DNA of 64,000 nucleotides from Cohnella phaseoli (GTDB lineage: Bacteria; Bacillota; Bacilli; Paenibacillales; Paenibacillaceae), in NCBI RefSeq assembly GCF_003386235.1, contig NZ_QRDZ01000005.1:248001-312000 (forward strand), written 5' to 3'. Below the pieces are notes generated by a model. The model searched no databases, had not been told where the DNA came from, and saw nothing but the letters and a program-made list of their open reading frames with translations. Shown one piece after another: positions 49,051-58,038 of this stretch. Position numbers and translations under genes: made by a program. Position 1 is the stretch's first letter; each line of letters opens with the position of its first letter.

Positions 49051-49947
49051 ATGAAAAGCAGAAGCTTCCGGGAACTGCCTTTGCATTTGATGATTTTGCC
49101 GGGATTCGTGCTGGTGTTTATCTACAGCTATATTCCGATGGCCGGAATCATAATGGCATTCGAACGGCTCGTGCCTTCCAAAGGAATGTTCCTGTCTCCT
49201 TGGGTCGGCTGGCAAAATTTCGAATACATGCTGCGCATGCCCGATATCGCCCGAGTGCTGGGGAATACGTTTCTGATTGCGGCAATGAAAATGACGGCGG
49301 GTATCGTCGTTCCGGTGACGTTCGCGCTGCTGCTGAACGAGGCGAAAAATCGGCTGTTCAAACGCAGCATTCAGACGATCGTGTATTTCCCGCATTTTCT
49401 GTCGTGGGTCATTCTGAGCGGTATTCTGATCGACATCTTGTCGCCGTCCGAGGGGATCGTGAACGGTCTGCTGGGCTGGCTCGGACTGCCTTCGGTATAT
49501 TTTCTCGGCAATCCCGGCTGGTTCCCGTTCACGATGGTCGTCTCCGATACGTGGAAGGAATTCGGCTATGGCACGATCGTCTATCTGGCGGCGCTGGCGG
49601 GCATCAACCCGGCGCTGTACGAGGCGGCGGAGATGGACGGAGCGGGGAGAATCCGCCAGACGTTAAGCGTAACGCTGCCCGCCCTGCTGCCGATCATCGT
49701 GCTGATGTCGGTGCTTAGCCTCGGCAACGTGCTGAATGCGGGCTTTGATCAAATTTTTAATCTGTACAGTCCGCAAGTGTACAAGACCGGGGACATCATC
49801 GATACGCTGGTGTACCGGATCGGCATCGAGAATGCCAACTACGGCGTGGCGACGGCGGTCGGACTGTTCAAATCGGTCGTATCGTTGGTCATGGTCGGGG
49901 CGTCCTACATGCTCGCTTATCGACTGACGGGTTATCGGATTTTCTAA
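49051..49947 (+). CDS. Sugar ABC transporter permease (LplB/UgpA type)
   Basis: Membrane subunit of 298 residues, six helices, EAA loop NPALYEAAEMDGAGRIRQTL. GGAAGAGGCGG lies before the ATG. Partner of the permease that follows 16 bases later; both belong to the alpha-galactoside-type importer. Confidence 0.92.
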   Translation: MKSRSFRELPLHLMILPGFVLVFIYSYIPMAGIIMAFERLVPSKGMFLSPWVGWQNFEYMLRMPDIARVLGNTFLIAAMKMTAGIVVPVTFALLLNEAKNRLFKRSIQTIVYFPHFLSWVILSGILIDILSPSEGIVNGLLGWLGLPSVYFLGNPGWFPFTMVVSDTWKEFGYGTIVYLAALAGINPALYEAAEMDGAGRIRQTLSVTLPALLPIIVLMSVLSLGNVLNAGFDQIFNLYSPQVYKTGDIIDTLVYRIGIENANYGVATAVGLFKSVVSLVMVGASYMLAYRLTGYRIF

Positions 49948-49963
49948 GAGAGGAGGAAACGTC

Positions 49964-50845
49964 ATGGCTCGGGCTTCTACTGGCAGGAAGCTGTTCGTCG
50001 TGTTCAACTATTTGTTTCTAGCGGCGACGGCAGCCGCTTGCCTGCTTCCCCTGCTGAACGTGCTGGCGATTTCCTTCAGCTCCAGCTCGGCCGTCGCCGC
50101 GGGGGAGGTTACGCTGTGGCCGGTCGATTTCAGTCTGAAGTCGTATGCCTTCGTCATCGGCAAGCCGGAGTTCGGCGACGCGTTCCTGATTTCCGTGCTG
50201 CGGGTCGCGGTCGGGATGCCGCTGAACATGCTGCTGACGATTCTCGTCGCATACCCGTTGTCCAAAGAGCGAAAGCATTTTCGCTTTCGCAATGCGTACG
50301 CCTGGTATTTCGTGCTGACGATGCTGTTCAGCGGCGGACTGATTCCCTGGTTTATGACGATCAAAATGACGGGAATTATCGATACGTTCTGGGCGCTGAT
50401 TTTGCCGGGCGCGGTTCCTATTTTCAATGTGATTCTGCTGCTCAACTTTTTCAAGTCGCTGCCGGACGAGATCGAGGAGGCGGCCGAGATCGACGGGGCG
50501 GGCCGTTGGCAGGCGCTCTGGCGCATCGCCGTTCCATTGTCGGCTCCCGCAGTCGCCACGCTGACGCTGTTCTGCATCGTCACGCACTGGAACTCGTGGT
50601 TCGAGGGACTGATTCTCATGAACAGGCCGGAGCACTATCCGCTGCAGAGCTATTTGCAGACCGTCATCGTCGGTCGCGATATGGCGCTGATGACGGCGGC
50701 CGACGTTGCCAGATGGGCGGAAATTTCCGATCGTACGTCGAAGGCGGCGCAGGTGTTCGTTGCGATGCTGCCGGTGCTGCTCGTCTATCCGTTCCTGCAG
50801 AAGCATTTTGCCGAAGGGATCGTCATGGGCAGCGTGAAAGGATAA
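49964..50845 (+). CDS. Sugar ABC transporter permease (LplC/UgpE type)
   Basis: Membrane subunit of 293 residues, six helices, EAA loop LPDEIEEAAEIDGAGRWQAL and C-terminal PFLQKHFAEGIVMGSVKG. GAGAGGAGG precedes the ATG. No ATPase gene is found before or after it. Confidence 0.92.
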   Translation: MARASTGRKLFVVFNYLFLAATAAACLLPLLNVLAISFSSSSAVAAGEVTLWPVDFSLKSYAFVIGKPEFGDAFLISVLRVAVGMPLNMLLTILVAYPLSKERKHFRFRNAYAWYFVLTMLFSGGLIPWFMTIKMTGIIDTFWALILPGAVPIFNVILLLNFFKSLPDEIEEAAEIDGAGRWQALWRIAVPLSAPAVATLTLFCIVTHWNSWFEGLILMNRPEHYPLQSYLQTVIVGRDMALMTAADVARWAEISDRTSKAAQVFVAMLPVLLVYPFLQKHFAEGIVMGSVKG

Positions 50846-50876
50846 AAATACAATAGATGGGGAGCGGAGAGAAACG

Positions 50877-52175
50877 ATGCTGAAAATCGCCTTTATCGGA
50901 GCGGGCAGCACCATATTCGCCAAAAACGTGCTGGGAGACTGCATGCTGACGCCCGCCTTGGCGGATGCGCATCTCGCTTTGCACGACATCGACCTGCAGC
51001 GGTTGAAAGAATCGGAGACGATGCTGCAAAACTTGAACGCCAATCTCGGCGGCCAAGCGACGGTTAAAGCGTATGCCGACCGCCGTGAAGCGTTGAAAGG
51101 CGCGACCTATGTCGTCAACGCGATTACGGCCGGAGCTTTTGAGCCGTACATTATGGGAGATCACGAGATTCCGCGAAAATACGGGATCAAACAGACGTAT
51201 GCGGACACGCTCGGCGTCGGCGGCCTGATGCGGGCGCTGCGAACGGCAGGCCCGATGCTGGAGTTTGCGAGGGATATGGAGGAGCTGTGTCCCGACGCCT
51301 GGTTTCTGAACTATACGAATCCGATGGCGATCCTGACAGGGGCGATGCTGCGGGGAACGGGCGTCAAAACGGTAGGGCTGTGCCACAGCGTGCAGGTGTG
51401 CGCAAGCGAACTGCTCGAAGGGCTCGGCATGAGCGCCGAAGGCGTGCGCTGGCGTATCGCCGGCATCAACCATCAGGCTTGGCTGCTAGACATTACTCGC
51501 GGCGGCGAGGACCTGTACCCGGAGATCAAACGGCGGGCGGCTGAGCGGTCGGGTCCTCACGACGATAGGGTCCGTTACGAGATGATGAACACGTTCGGCT
51601 ATTATGTGACGGAGTCGAGCATGCATAGCGCGGAATATGTGCCTTATTTTCTCAAGAGCGCCTATCCGGAGCTGCTCGAACGCTACAACATCCCGACGGA
51701 AAATTACAAAGGCTGGGGCGGCAGCAGACAGCAATATTGGGACAAGGTGATGAACGAGCTGGTGAACGACCGGTCAATCTCGCATGTGCGAACGCACGAA
51801 TACGCTTCTTACATCATGGAAGCGATGGAGACGAACGTGCCTTTCTCGATTGCCGGCAATGTGCTCAACACCGGCGGCCTCATCTCCAACCTGCCGGAAG
51901 AGGCTTGCGTGGAGGTGCCTTGTCTCGTGGACGCCAACGGAATTACGCCGACTCGCTTCGGTGCTCTTCCGCCGCAGCTTGCCGCTTTGAACCGGACCAA
52001 CGTCAATATGCAGCTGCTGGCGGTAGAGGCGGTGCTGACGGGCAAGAAGGAGCATGTCTACCATGCCGCGCTGCTCGATCCGCATACGTCCGCCGAGCTG
52101 CCGATCGACCGGATCAAGGCGCTCGTCGACGAATTGCTGGAGGCGAACCGTCCGATGCTTCCGGACCTGCATTAA
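50877..52175 (+). CDS. Alpha-galactosidase, GH4 (MelA type)
   Basis: NAD- and Mn-dependent cytosolic glycosidase of 432 residues. The N-terminal Rossmann motif is FIGAGSTIFAKNVLGD; GH4 hallmarks are NYTNPMAILTGAM, the metal-ligand Cys in GLCHSVQ and the His in INHQAWLLD. GH4 enzymes work by oxidation at C3, elimination and re-addition. The motif set is closest to MelA alpha-galactosidases, though galacturonidase is not excluded. GGGGAGCGGAG precedes the ATG. It hydrolyses what the importer just upstream brings in. Confidence 0.87.
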   Translation: MLKIAFIGAGSTIFAKNVLGDCMLTPALADAHLALHDIDLQRLKESETMLQNLNANLGGQATVKAYADRREALKGATYVVNAITAGAFEPYIMGDHEIPRKYGIKQTYADTLGVGGLMRALRTAGPMLEFARDMEELCPDAWFLNYTNPMAILTGAMLRGTGVKTVGLCHSVQVCASELLEGLGMSAEGVRWRIAGINHQAWLLDITRGGEDLYPEIKRRAAERSGPHDDRVRYEMMNTFGYYVTESSMHSAEYVPYFLKSAYPELLERYNIPTENYKGWGGSRQQYWDKVMNELVNDRSISHVRTHEYASYIMEAMETNVPFSIAGNVLNTGGLISNLPEEACVEVPCLVDANGITPTRFGALPPQLAALNRTNVNMQLLAVEAVLTGKKEHVYHAALLDPHTSAELPIDRIKALVDELLEANRPMLPDLH

Positions 52176-52197
52176 GCGCAGCTCCATTCGATGCCAA

Positions 52198-52257
52198 CGG
52201 GATTGTCCGCAAGGGCTCGGATCGATGATGATCCGGGGCTTGGGTCGATCCCGTTTT
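52198..52257 (+). terminator. Terminator of the GH4 importer operon
   Basis: AACGGGAT (52198-52205) pairs with ATCCCGTT near 52249-52256, with an inner GGATCG/CGATCC stem, followed by TTTG. Confidence 0.6.
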
Positions 52258-52376
52258 GCGCGTATTCGCGAGAGGATCGGATATTCTATTTTGCCGGCGA
52301 CGGGAGAGGCGAGAATGATATAATCATAGAAACGCTAATATAGAAATCCGTATAAGTTGGAAGGAGCTTGCCGCCA

Positions 52377-53360
52377 ATGAAAATGAAGACGATCACTCGC
52401 ACCGATCTCGTCGCATCCGTCATCAGCCTGGGAACCGCCGATCTTGGAGCTTCCGTTCCGGAGAAGGAATCGGAGGAGCTGCTGAATCTGTATACGGATC
52501 GCGGAGGCAACTTTCTGGATACGGCCGAAGTGTACGCCAACTGGCTGCCTATCGAGCCTAGCAGCAGCGAAAGGTTTCTCGGAAAATGGATGAAGTCGCG
52601 CGGTAACCGCAACGACCTGATCGTCGCCACGAAAGGCGGACATCCGCGGTTGGAGACGATGACGGTCCCCAGAATCACTCCTGCGGATATGACCGCAGAT
52701 CTGGAAGGCAGTCTGCGCCGATTGGGCACCGATCATATCGATCTATACTATTTGCACAGAGACGATCCTACCGTTCCGGTAGAGACGATCGTAGAGACGT
52801 TGGAGCGGTTCGTCCGCGAAGGCAAAATCCGTTATTACGGTTGCTCGAACTGGACGATCGCGCGCGTCGAGCAGGCCAACGAATACGCTGTCGGCAAAGG
52901 CTATACCGGCTTCGTTGCCGTGCAAAATCTGTGGAATCTGGCGGAGATCAATCCGGGCGCGATCCCGGACCCGACGCAAGTCGTCACCGACGCGGAGTTC
53001 GTCGAATGGCATCGCCGCACCGGAATCGCGGCCGTTCCGTACAGCTCGCAGGCGAACGGTTTTTTTAGCGGTAAGCATCGCCGGGAGACGGCGGCGGAAT
53101 TGTCCGGCAGCGGAGTCGGCCGCTCTTACTATAACGAGACGAACTTCGCCCGTCTGGAACGGACCGAGCGGCTGGCCCGCGAACTCGGCTCTACCTCGAC
53201 GCAGGTTGCGCTCGCTTATTTGCTGGCCCATCCGTTCCCGGTATTCCCGATCGTCGGCTGCAAGAAAAAGGAGCATCTGCTGGACAGCTTGTCCGCGGCG
53301 GACCTCGCGATCGATTACGACACGGCCGCGTCGCTTGTCGACGGCGGGAACGCGTATTGA
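52377..53360 (+). CDS. Aldo/keto reductase
   Basis: NAD(P)H-dependent oxidoreductase of 327 residues with the (beta/alpha)8 AKR fold, cytosolic. The catalytic tetrad is seen as Asp48 (FLDTAEVY), Tyr53, Lys86 (VATKGG) and His127 (YYLHRDD); cofactor-binding residues are in the C-terminal VPYSSQ, GSTSTQVALAYLL region. ATG 52377 has GGAAGGA upstream; a TATAAT is at 52319-52324 with a poor -35. It stands between the GH4 operon and the riboswitch-led exporter. Substrate unknown; a sugar or aldehyde is typical. Confidence 0.9.
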   Translation: MKMKTITRTDLVASVISLGTADLGASVPEKESEELLNLYTDRGGNFLDTAEVYANWLPIEPSSSERFLGKWMKSRGNRNDLIVATKGGHPRLETMTVPRITPADMTADLEGSLRRLGTDHIDLYYLHRDDPTVPVETIVETLERFVREGKIRYYGCSNWTIARVEQANEYAVGKGYTGFVAVQNLWNLAEINPGAIPDPTQVVTDAEFVEWHRRTGIAAVPYSSQANGFFSGKHRRETAAELSGSGVGRSYYNETNFARLERTERLARELGSTSTQVALAYLLAHPFPVFPIVGCKKKEHLLDSLSAADLAIDYDTAASLVDGGNAY

Positions 53361-53435
53361 TGAGGGAATGACGGTCGCCTCGATGGGTCTTCGAAGAGGA
53401 ACAAACAGGAGATGAAAATGGGAGATAAAAATGTC

Positions 53436-53464
53436 TTGCCATTCTCTGCGAGTCAAGGTACAAT
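53436..53464 (+). promoter_or_regulatory. Promoter of the riboswitch-exporter unit
   Basis: TTGCCA (53436-53441), a 17-base spacer and TACAAT (53459-53464), just upstream of the riboswitch. Confidence 0.7.
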
Positions 53465-53479
53465 CTAACATCAAACGGA

Positions 53480-53600
53480 AGGGCTTCTAGGGAGCCGGGA
53501 GTCTGGCGCGCAACAGCGCCGAACTCGCCGAACCGAGCGAAGCCGGTTGCGGCTCGCGCCGCATTACACCGCGAGGGATAAAAGACCTTGGGCAAGTTCC
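53480..53600 (+). ncRNA. ykkC-family riboswitch
   Basis: The leader has the elements of the ykkC class in order: TTCTAGGGAGCCG (CTAGGG at 53487-53492), a hairpin GGCGC/GCGCC closed by GAGT/ACTC, CCGAGCGAAG in the place of CCGAGAG, and TTACACCG followed by GAGGGATAAAAG (53573-53584). The last motif is nearly invariant in guanidine-I, ppGpp and PRPP members. The subclass cannot be fixed by eye: ACTGGTCC is altered, so the ligand may be guanidine or one of the ykkC variants. AAAAG of the aptamer is also the 5' arm of the terminator at 53580-53636, giving a simple on-switch. Confidence 0.75.
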
Positions 53601-53636
53601 GCTGCATTGCGGCGGGACTGGCCAGAGGTCTTTTTT
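53580..53636 (+). terminator. Regulatory terminator overlapping the ykkC riboswitch
   Basis: AAAAGACCT (53580-53588) pairs with AGGTCTTTT (53626-53634) around CCGC/GCGG inner pairs, and ends in a run of six T. Ligand binding, which uses the AAAAG segment, would prevent it and let the exporter be transcribed. Confidence 0.8.
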
Positions 53637-53670
53637 GCTTTACCGAAGCAGAGGGGAGAAGGGGATTGCG

Positions 53671-54669
53671 ATGCTGGCGTTGCAAACGAGAAAGCTGGGC
53701 AAAACGTTTCGCGTAAAAAGAAAAGCGGCCGGGCTGTCCGGAAGCTTCCGGGCGCTCTGGAAGCCGACGTGGGAGACGAAGGAAGCGGTGCGGGGCATCG
53801 ATCTGGACGTAAGGCAGGGGGAGACGGTCGCTTTCCTCGGCCCGAACGGAGCGGGCAAATCGACGACGATCAAGATGCTGACCGGCATTTTGCATCCATC
53901 TTACGGGGAGGCGGAGGTGCTCGGCTTAACGCCCTGGAAGGAGCGCGAACGGCTCGCCTTCCGCATCGGCACCGTGTTCGGGCAGAAGTCGCAGCTCTGG
54001 TATCACCTGCCGCCGATCGATACGTTCGAGCTGATCGGCCGCATCTACGAGTTGAAGCGCAGCGATTACGGGCAGCGCAGGGACGACCTGATCGAGCGCT
54101 TCGAGCTCGGCCCTTATTTGCATACGCCGGTACGCAAGCTGTCCCTCGGAGAACGCATGCGCTGCGAGATCGCCGCCTCGTTCCTGCACCGGCCGCAGCT
54201 GCTGTTCATGGACGAACCGACGATCGGGCTGGACGCCGTCGTGAAGCAGCGTATCCGGGAGCTGATTCGCGAGCGGAACCGCGAGGAGGGTACGACCGTA
54301 TTTCTGACCTCGCACGATGCCGGAGACGTCGAGTCGCTCTGCTCGCGGGCCGTCGTTATCCATCACGGGGGCGTATTGATCGACGAGCCGGTGGAACGGA
54401 TGAAGCGGGAGGTGCTCAGCCGCAAGCTCGTCACGCTGAAGCTGGCAGAAGGCTTCGATGCGGCGGCGCTGCCGGATATTGAAGGCGCCTGCTGGGAGAG
54501 CCGCGGGGGGAGCTGTCGCTTAGCCGTCGATCTGAAGCTGACGACGATCGAGCGCGTGCTGGGGCACTTGCTCGGGCGCGTCGGCTTTACGGATGTGAAC
54601 GTCGAGGACCCTCCGCTGGAGGAGATCATCAAGCATATTTACGGGATGAGAGAGGAGGCGGAGCGATGA
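53671..54669 (+). CDS. ABC-2 type exporter ATP-binding protein
   Basis: Cytosolic ATPase of 332 residues for the two membrane proteins that follow. Walker A is GPNGAGKSTTIKML, the Q loop is GQKSQLWYHLPP, the signature is LSLGERMRCEIA (Ser-Leu-Gly-Glu-Arg instead of LSGGQ), Walker B is LLFMDEPTIGLD, and the switch His is in LTSHDAGD. The Gln-Lys-Ser-Gln-Leu region and the extra N-terminal segment (KAAGLSGSFRALW) are typical of the ATPases that work with PF06182-type permeases. ATG 53671 has GGGAGAAGGGG upstream. The ykkC riboswitch in front controls it. Confidence 0.9.
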   Translation: MLALQTRKLGKTFRVKRKAAGLSGSFRALWKPTWETKEAVRGIDLDVRQGETVAFLGPNGAGKSTTIKMLTGILHPSYGEAEVLGLTPWKERERLAFRIGTVFGQKSQLWYHLPPIDTFELIGRIYELKRSDYGQRRDDLIERFELGPYLHTPVRKLSLGERMRCEIAASFLHRPQLLFMDEPTIGLDAVVKQRIRELIRERNREEGTTVFLTSHDAGDVESLCSRAVVIHHGGVLIDEPVERMKREVLSRKLVTLKLAEGFDAAALPDIEGACWESRGGSCRLAVDLKLTTIERVLGHLLGRVGFTDVNVEDPPLEEIIKHIYGMREEAER

Positions 54670-55487
54670 TCGAAGAGAGCGGCAGCCGCTGGGCGGCGGC
54701 AGGGCGCAAAGCGGCCGCGGTCGGCCGCATCGCCTTTCGTCATCAGCTTGCTTACAAGACCGATTTTGCGATGCGCGGCTTCTTCCTGCTGTTTATCCTG
54801 TTCGTCTTCATCCAGCTTTGGTCGGCGGCCTATGGCGGCGATTACGAGCTCGCCATCTCCGGCTTCACGCTGAAGCAGATCGTCTGGTACCTCGTCTTCA
54901 CCGAAGCGCTGACGATGGCGGCTCCGCCGCTATGCTCCCGCATCGAGGAGGAGGTGAAGAACGGCGACGTCGCAATCCGGCTTATTCGGCCGCAATCGTA
55001 TGTCGGCTATCACTTCTCGGTGTTCGCGTCCGAAGCGCTGACCCGTTTCGCCGTACATCTGCTCGTCGGCAGCGCCATCGCCTGGCCGTTCGTTGGCCCG
55101 CCGGCTTTCGGCCTAGGCTGGCTCGGACTGCTGGCGCTCAGCGTCGGAGCGCTGACGGTTACGTTCCTGCTGCTGATGCTGGTCGGATTGTGCGCCTTCT
55201 GGGTGGAGGAGACGAGCGGCTTGTATTTCGTCCTGCAGAAGCTGCAATTTACGATCGGCGGCATGCTGCTGCCGATCGATCTGATGCCGGAATGGCTGCA
55301 GCGGATTTGCGCTTGGCTGCCGTTCCAGGCGGCGCTGTATTATCCGGCGAAAATGGCCGTGCACTTCGATGCGGCGCTGCTTGGCCGACAGCTTGCCATT
55401 CAAATCGGCTGGATCGTATTGCTTGCGTTGGCGGTGAGCCGAATGTATCGGAGAGGGGTGACGAAGCTTCATGTCAATGGGGGATAA
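54666..55487 (+). CDS. ABC-2 family membrane protein (PF06182-like), first
   Basis: Membrane subunit of 273 residues with about six helices (LLFILFVFIQLW, SAIAWPFV, LTVTFLLLMLVGLCAFWVEE, LAIQIGWIVLLALAV). The conserved AFWVEETSGLYFVLQKL and PIDLMPEWLQ segments are those of the 'ABC-2 family transporter' proteins found in pairs with one ATPase. The ATG overlaps the ATPase stop (ATGA). It probably forms a heterodimer with the next gene product. The exported compound is unknown; the riboswitch ligand or a related toxic metabolite is the best guess. Confidence 0.85.
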   Translation: MIEESGSRWAAAGRKAAAVGRIAFRHQLAYKTDFAMRGFFLLFILFVFIQLWSAAYGGDYELAISGFTLKQIVWYLVFTEALTMAAPPLCSRIEEEVKNGDVAIRLIRPQSYVGYHFSVFASEALTRFAVHLLVGSAIAWPFVGPPAFGLGWLGLLALSVGALTVTFLLLMLVGLCAFWVEETSGLYFVLQKLQFTIGGMLLPIDLMPEWLQRICAWLPFQAALYYPAKMAVHFDAALLGRQLAIQIGWIVLLALAVSRMYRRGVTKLHVNGG

Positions 55488-56274
55488 AGGGCTGGCGAAC
55501 ATCCGCTTCGTCTGGACGTGCTGGAAGCTGAATCTGGCCTCGGCTATGGAATATCGGCTCAGCTTCCTGCTCTTGGCGGGGATGATGTTCGTGAACAATA
55601 CGATCTGGCTGTTTTTCTGGGGACTGTTTTTCAATCGGTTTCCCATCGTGCAAGGCTGGGAGCTGCACGACGTTATGATGCTGTGGGCGGTCAGTACGGG
55701 AGGCTTCGGCTGGGCCGCGATGCTGTTCGGGAACTTCAGCCGAATAGCGGGCATCGTGGCGACGGGCCAACTGGACGTGCAGCTGTCGCAGCCGCGGCCG
55801 GTACTGCTCAGCGTGCTTGTCAGCCGCTGTTCGGTAACGGCGGCGGGAGATTTGCTATTCGGGGTCGCCGTCTACCTGATGGTTGGGGATACGTCGCTGC
55901 GAGGCCTGCTGCTCTTCGGGCTGGCCCTTCTGATCAGCGGAGCGCTGTTTATCGCGGTGATGGTGCTCGCCGGCTGCTCCGCCTTCTGGATCGGCCATGC
56001 GGAAGGGATGACGCAGCAGCTATTCCAAAGCTTTATTGCCCTGACGACGTATCCGTCCGATATTTTTCGCGGCGTCGTGAGGCTTGCGCTGTTCTCGCTT
56101 GTGCCGGCCGGTTTTATCAGCTATATGCCGATCGGCCTGCTGCGCGATTTCGATCCGCTCTTCGCCGCAGGAGCGGTCGGAATGGCCTGCGGTTTGACGG
56201 CAGCAGCCGCGCTGCTCTTCCGTCAAGGCCTGCGCAGATACGCTTCGGGCAACGCCATCGCCATGCGAAGCTAG
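55471..56274 (+). CDS. ABC-2 family membrane protein (PF06182-like), second
   Basis: Membrane subunit of 267 residues, about six helices, related to the preceding one (SAFWIGHAEGMTQQLFQSFI corresponds to AFWVEETSGLYFVLQKL, and FISYMPIGLLRDF to the later helix). It overlaps the first permease gene by 17 bases, so the three exporter genes are tightly coupled. Its end overlaps the stop of the convergent AraC gene by 4 bases. Confidence 0.85.
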   Translation: MSMGDKGLANIRFVWTCWKLNLASAMEYRLSFLLLAGMMFVNNTIWLFFWGLFFNRFPIVQGWELHDVMMLWAVSTGGFGWAAMLFGNFSRIAGIVATGQLDVQLSQPRPVLLSVLVSRCSVTAAGDLLFGVAVYLMVGDTSLRGLLLFGLALLISGALFIAVMVLAGCSAFWIGHAEGMTQQLFQSFIALTTYPSDIFRGVVRLALFSLVPAGFISYMPIGLLRDFDPLFAAGAVGMACGLTAAAALLFRQGLRRYASGNAIAMRS

Positions 56275-57176
56275 CTGTCCGAAGAACCGGAACGCAGCTT
56301 GGCGACGTAATGCGATGGAGGATAGCCCATTACCCGCACGAATGCTTTATTGAAGGATTGCGGCGTTTCGTAATTCAGGCGTTCCCCGGTCTCCTTGACG
56401 GTCAGGTCGCCGTAACGCAGCAGCTCCAGCGCTTTCTCGATTTTCTTCTGATTGATGTAGCGCTGCAGCGTCATGCCCGTCTTCTGCTTAAACGTTCGTG
56501 ACAAATAAGTATAGCTGTAATTGAGCTCCTCGGAGATTTCCTTGATGCTGGTCAACTCGAACAGGCGATTCTCGACATAACGGATGACGCGGTAGACCGT
56601 GTGGCCGACCGAGGGAGCCGTTATGTTCGGCGCATAGGGAGAGAGCTCGCCCGTCTCGGTAAACGTGCGGTACGCCAGCACGAGAATTTGCTCCAGATAG
56701 CCGCGAATCATCGTGTGGGAGCCGGGACGGGCGGAATAAAACTCGTCGATATTACGCTTAAAAGGGATGAGCAGATTGTAGGGATCGCGGGCATGACGGT
56801 AGGGCGCGGATTGAAAATAGGACCCGATCTCGGAGAAGATGGCGTCGGCCTTCTCGTTGAAACGGAATCCCATGTAGACGTAACGAAGCATGCTGGCAGG
56901 ATCTGCCGAGATTGCATGCACGTGCCCGACGGCGTTTAAGAAGATATCGCCTTCCGCGACGGGAATCAGAGTATCGTCGATGCGAAAATACCCTTTGCCG
57001 GACACGATGCAGCTTAATTCGAGACACATTTGGTTATGAGGCGCAATCTCGTAGCCGCCCTGGCAGCTGATTTCCCCGATCTGATACAGCTCGATGCCGC
57101 CGTATACCGCCATTTCCGGCTCGAACACATTATCGAAGTGAAACAGACAGCCTGCATCCCGATTTTCGTTCTCCAT
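56271..57176 (-). CDS. AraC family regulator with cupin sensor domain
   Basis: A 301-residue transcription factor. The N-terminal cupin-like domain (about 15-150; CLELSCIVSGKGYFRIDD) binds a small effector, and the C-terminal two-HTH domain (about 200-298; TSIKEISEELNYSYTYLSRT, TVKETGERLNYETPQSFNKA) binds DNA. ATG 57176 is used; the 58-codon extension upstream overlaps the preceding oxidoreductase gene. It is third in a unit with two Gfo/Idh/MocA dehydrogenases and may control them or the divergent importer at 59.5 kb. Confidence 0.87.
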   Translation of the reverse strand: MENENRDAGCLFHFDNVFEPEMAVYGGIELYQIGEISCQGGYEIAPHNQMCLELSCIVSGKGYFRIDDTLIPVAEGDIFLNAVGHVHAISADPASMLRYVYMGFRFNEKADAIFSEIGSYFQSAPYRHARDPYNLLIPFKRNIDEFYSARPGSHTMIRGYLEQILVLAYRTFTETGELSPYAPNITAPSVGHTVYRVIRYVENRLFELTSIKEISEELNYSYTYLSRTFKQKTGMTLQRYINQKKIEKALELLRYGDLTVKETGERLNYETPQSFNKAFVRVMGYPPSHYVAKLRSGSSDS

Positions 57177-57201
57177 CCCCAGCGCCTCGATCCGTGTGAA
57201 G

Positions 57202-58038
57202 TTAGCGGGGGAGGTCGAACCAGCGATAAGGCTCGCGAGCGGCCAGCAGGCCGGCTTCGATAATCGAGACGACGGCGATCGTCTCCGCCGAGTTAACCGG
57301 CGTTTCCCCCGTACGGAAAAATTGTACCAGACTCGCGATGAATCCGGCAAAGAAATCCGCTTCCGCAGTCGCGCTGACGGACGAACCCGCGCTATGCTGA
57401 ACGGTGAGGCGAAACGGGCTATCCTGCAGCAAATGGATCGAAGCCTGTCTGCCGCCGGAGAAGCCGATCAGCAGCGCCGGGGCCGCCTCCGTGCCGATGA
57501 ACATGACCCGCTCGGCTTCGGGGCCCATCAGGGCGACGACCGGTTCGATCTGATGAACGGCATAGTTGGAGAAGCGGCCCGGTCCGACGCTGCAGATCGC
57601 ATCGATCGGGCGACCGGCGGCTTCGGCATATTCCGGGGCGAAGCGCAGAGCGGATGACGAGAAGAGCGGCGTTCCGTGCTGCTCGGCTTTCCGGAAGATG
57701 CGCATTGCCGCGGCCCGGTCGGGCGCGAACGTCTTGTCGACATATACGGGCTTGCCGGACATGGCGGGCAGTTCCGCTAACGCTTCGTGAAACTCCGGGT
57801 TGTCCGGGGACAGCACAATGAGACAGTCGCTCCGCTCGACGACGGCTTCGATGGACACAAGCCGTTCGATGCCCATTTTCTCGCACCAGACGTCATTGGT
57901 CAGTCCGCCATCCTTATCCCTCAGGCCATAGGCGTATGCGACCTTCATCGTTCCTCCCGACGCTTGCTCGATCCATGTCGGGTACTGATTCGCATGCCAT
58001 TCGTCCAGGAAATAATCGATAAAGCCGATTTTGATCAT
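57202..58038 (-). CDS. Gfo/Idh/MocA family oxidoreductase, short form
   Basis: A 278-residue NAD(P)-dependent dehydrogenase-like protein. The N-terminus has a modified Rossmann fold (KIGFIDYFLDEWHANQYP instead of GxGxxG), then LSPDNPEFHEALAEL and GKPVYVDKTFAPD, where the Lys corresponds to the EKP motif of the family. The short C-terminal part and unusual N-terminus suggest a specialised sugar or cyclitol substrate, or a loss of cofactor binding. The start overlaps the end of the next gene upstream by 4 bases. Confidence 0.82.
   Translation of the reverse strand: MIKIGFIDYFLDEWHANQYPTWIEQASGGTMKVAYAYGLRDKDGGLTNDVWCEKMGIERLVSIEAVVERSDCLIVLSPDNPEFHEALAELPAMSGKPVYVDKTFAPDRAAAMRIFRKAEQHGTPLFSSSALRFAPEYAEAAGRPIDAICSVGPGRFSNYAVHQIEPVVALMGPEAERVMFIGTEAAPALLIGFSGGRQASIHLLQDSPFRLTVQHSAGSSVSATAEADFFAGFIASLVQFFRTGETPVNSAETIAVVSIIEAGLLAAREPYRWFDLPR

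Noticed and set aside
53547-54482. 311-codon ORF overlapping the exporter ATPase
   Set aside because: Arg/Gly/Ala-rich shadow frame; the ATPase frame has all ABC motifs.
57177-57350. 58-residue N-terminal extension of the AraC regulator at 56271
   Set aside because: It lies almost wholly within the preceding oxidoreductase gene, is Arg/Ser-rich like an out-of-frame shadow, and has no ribosome binding site.
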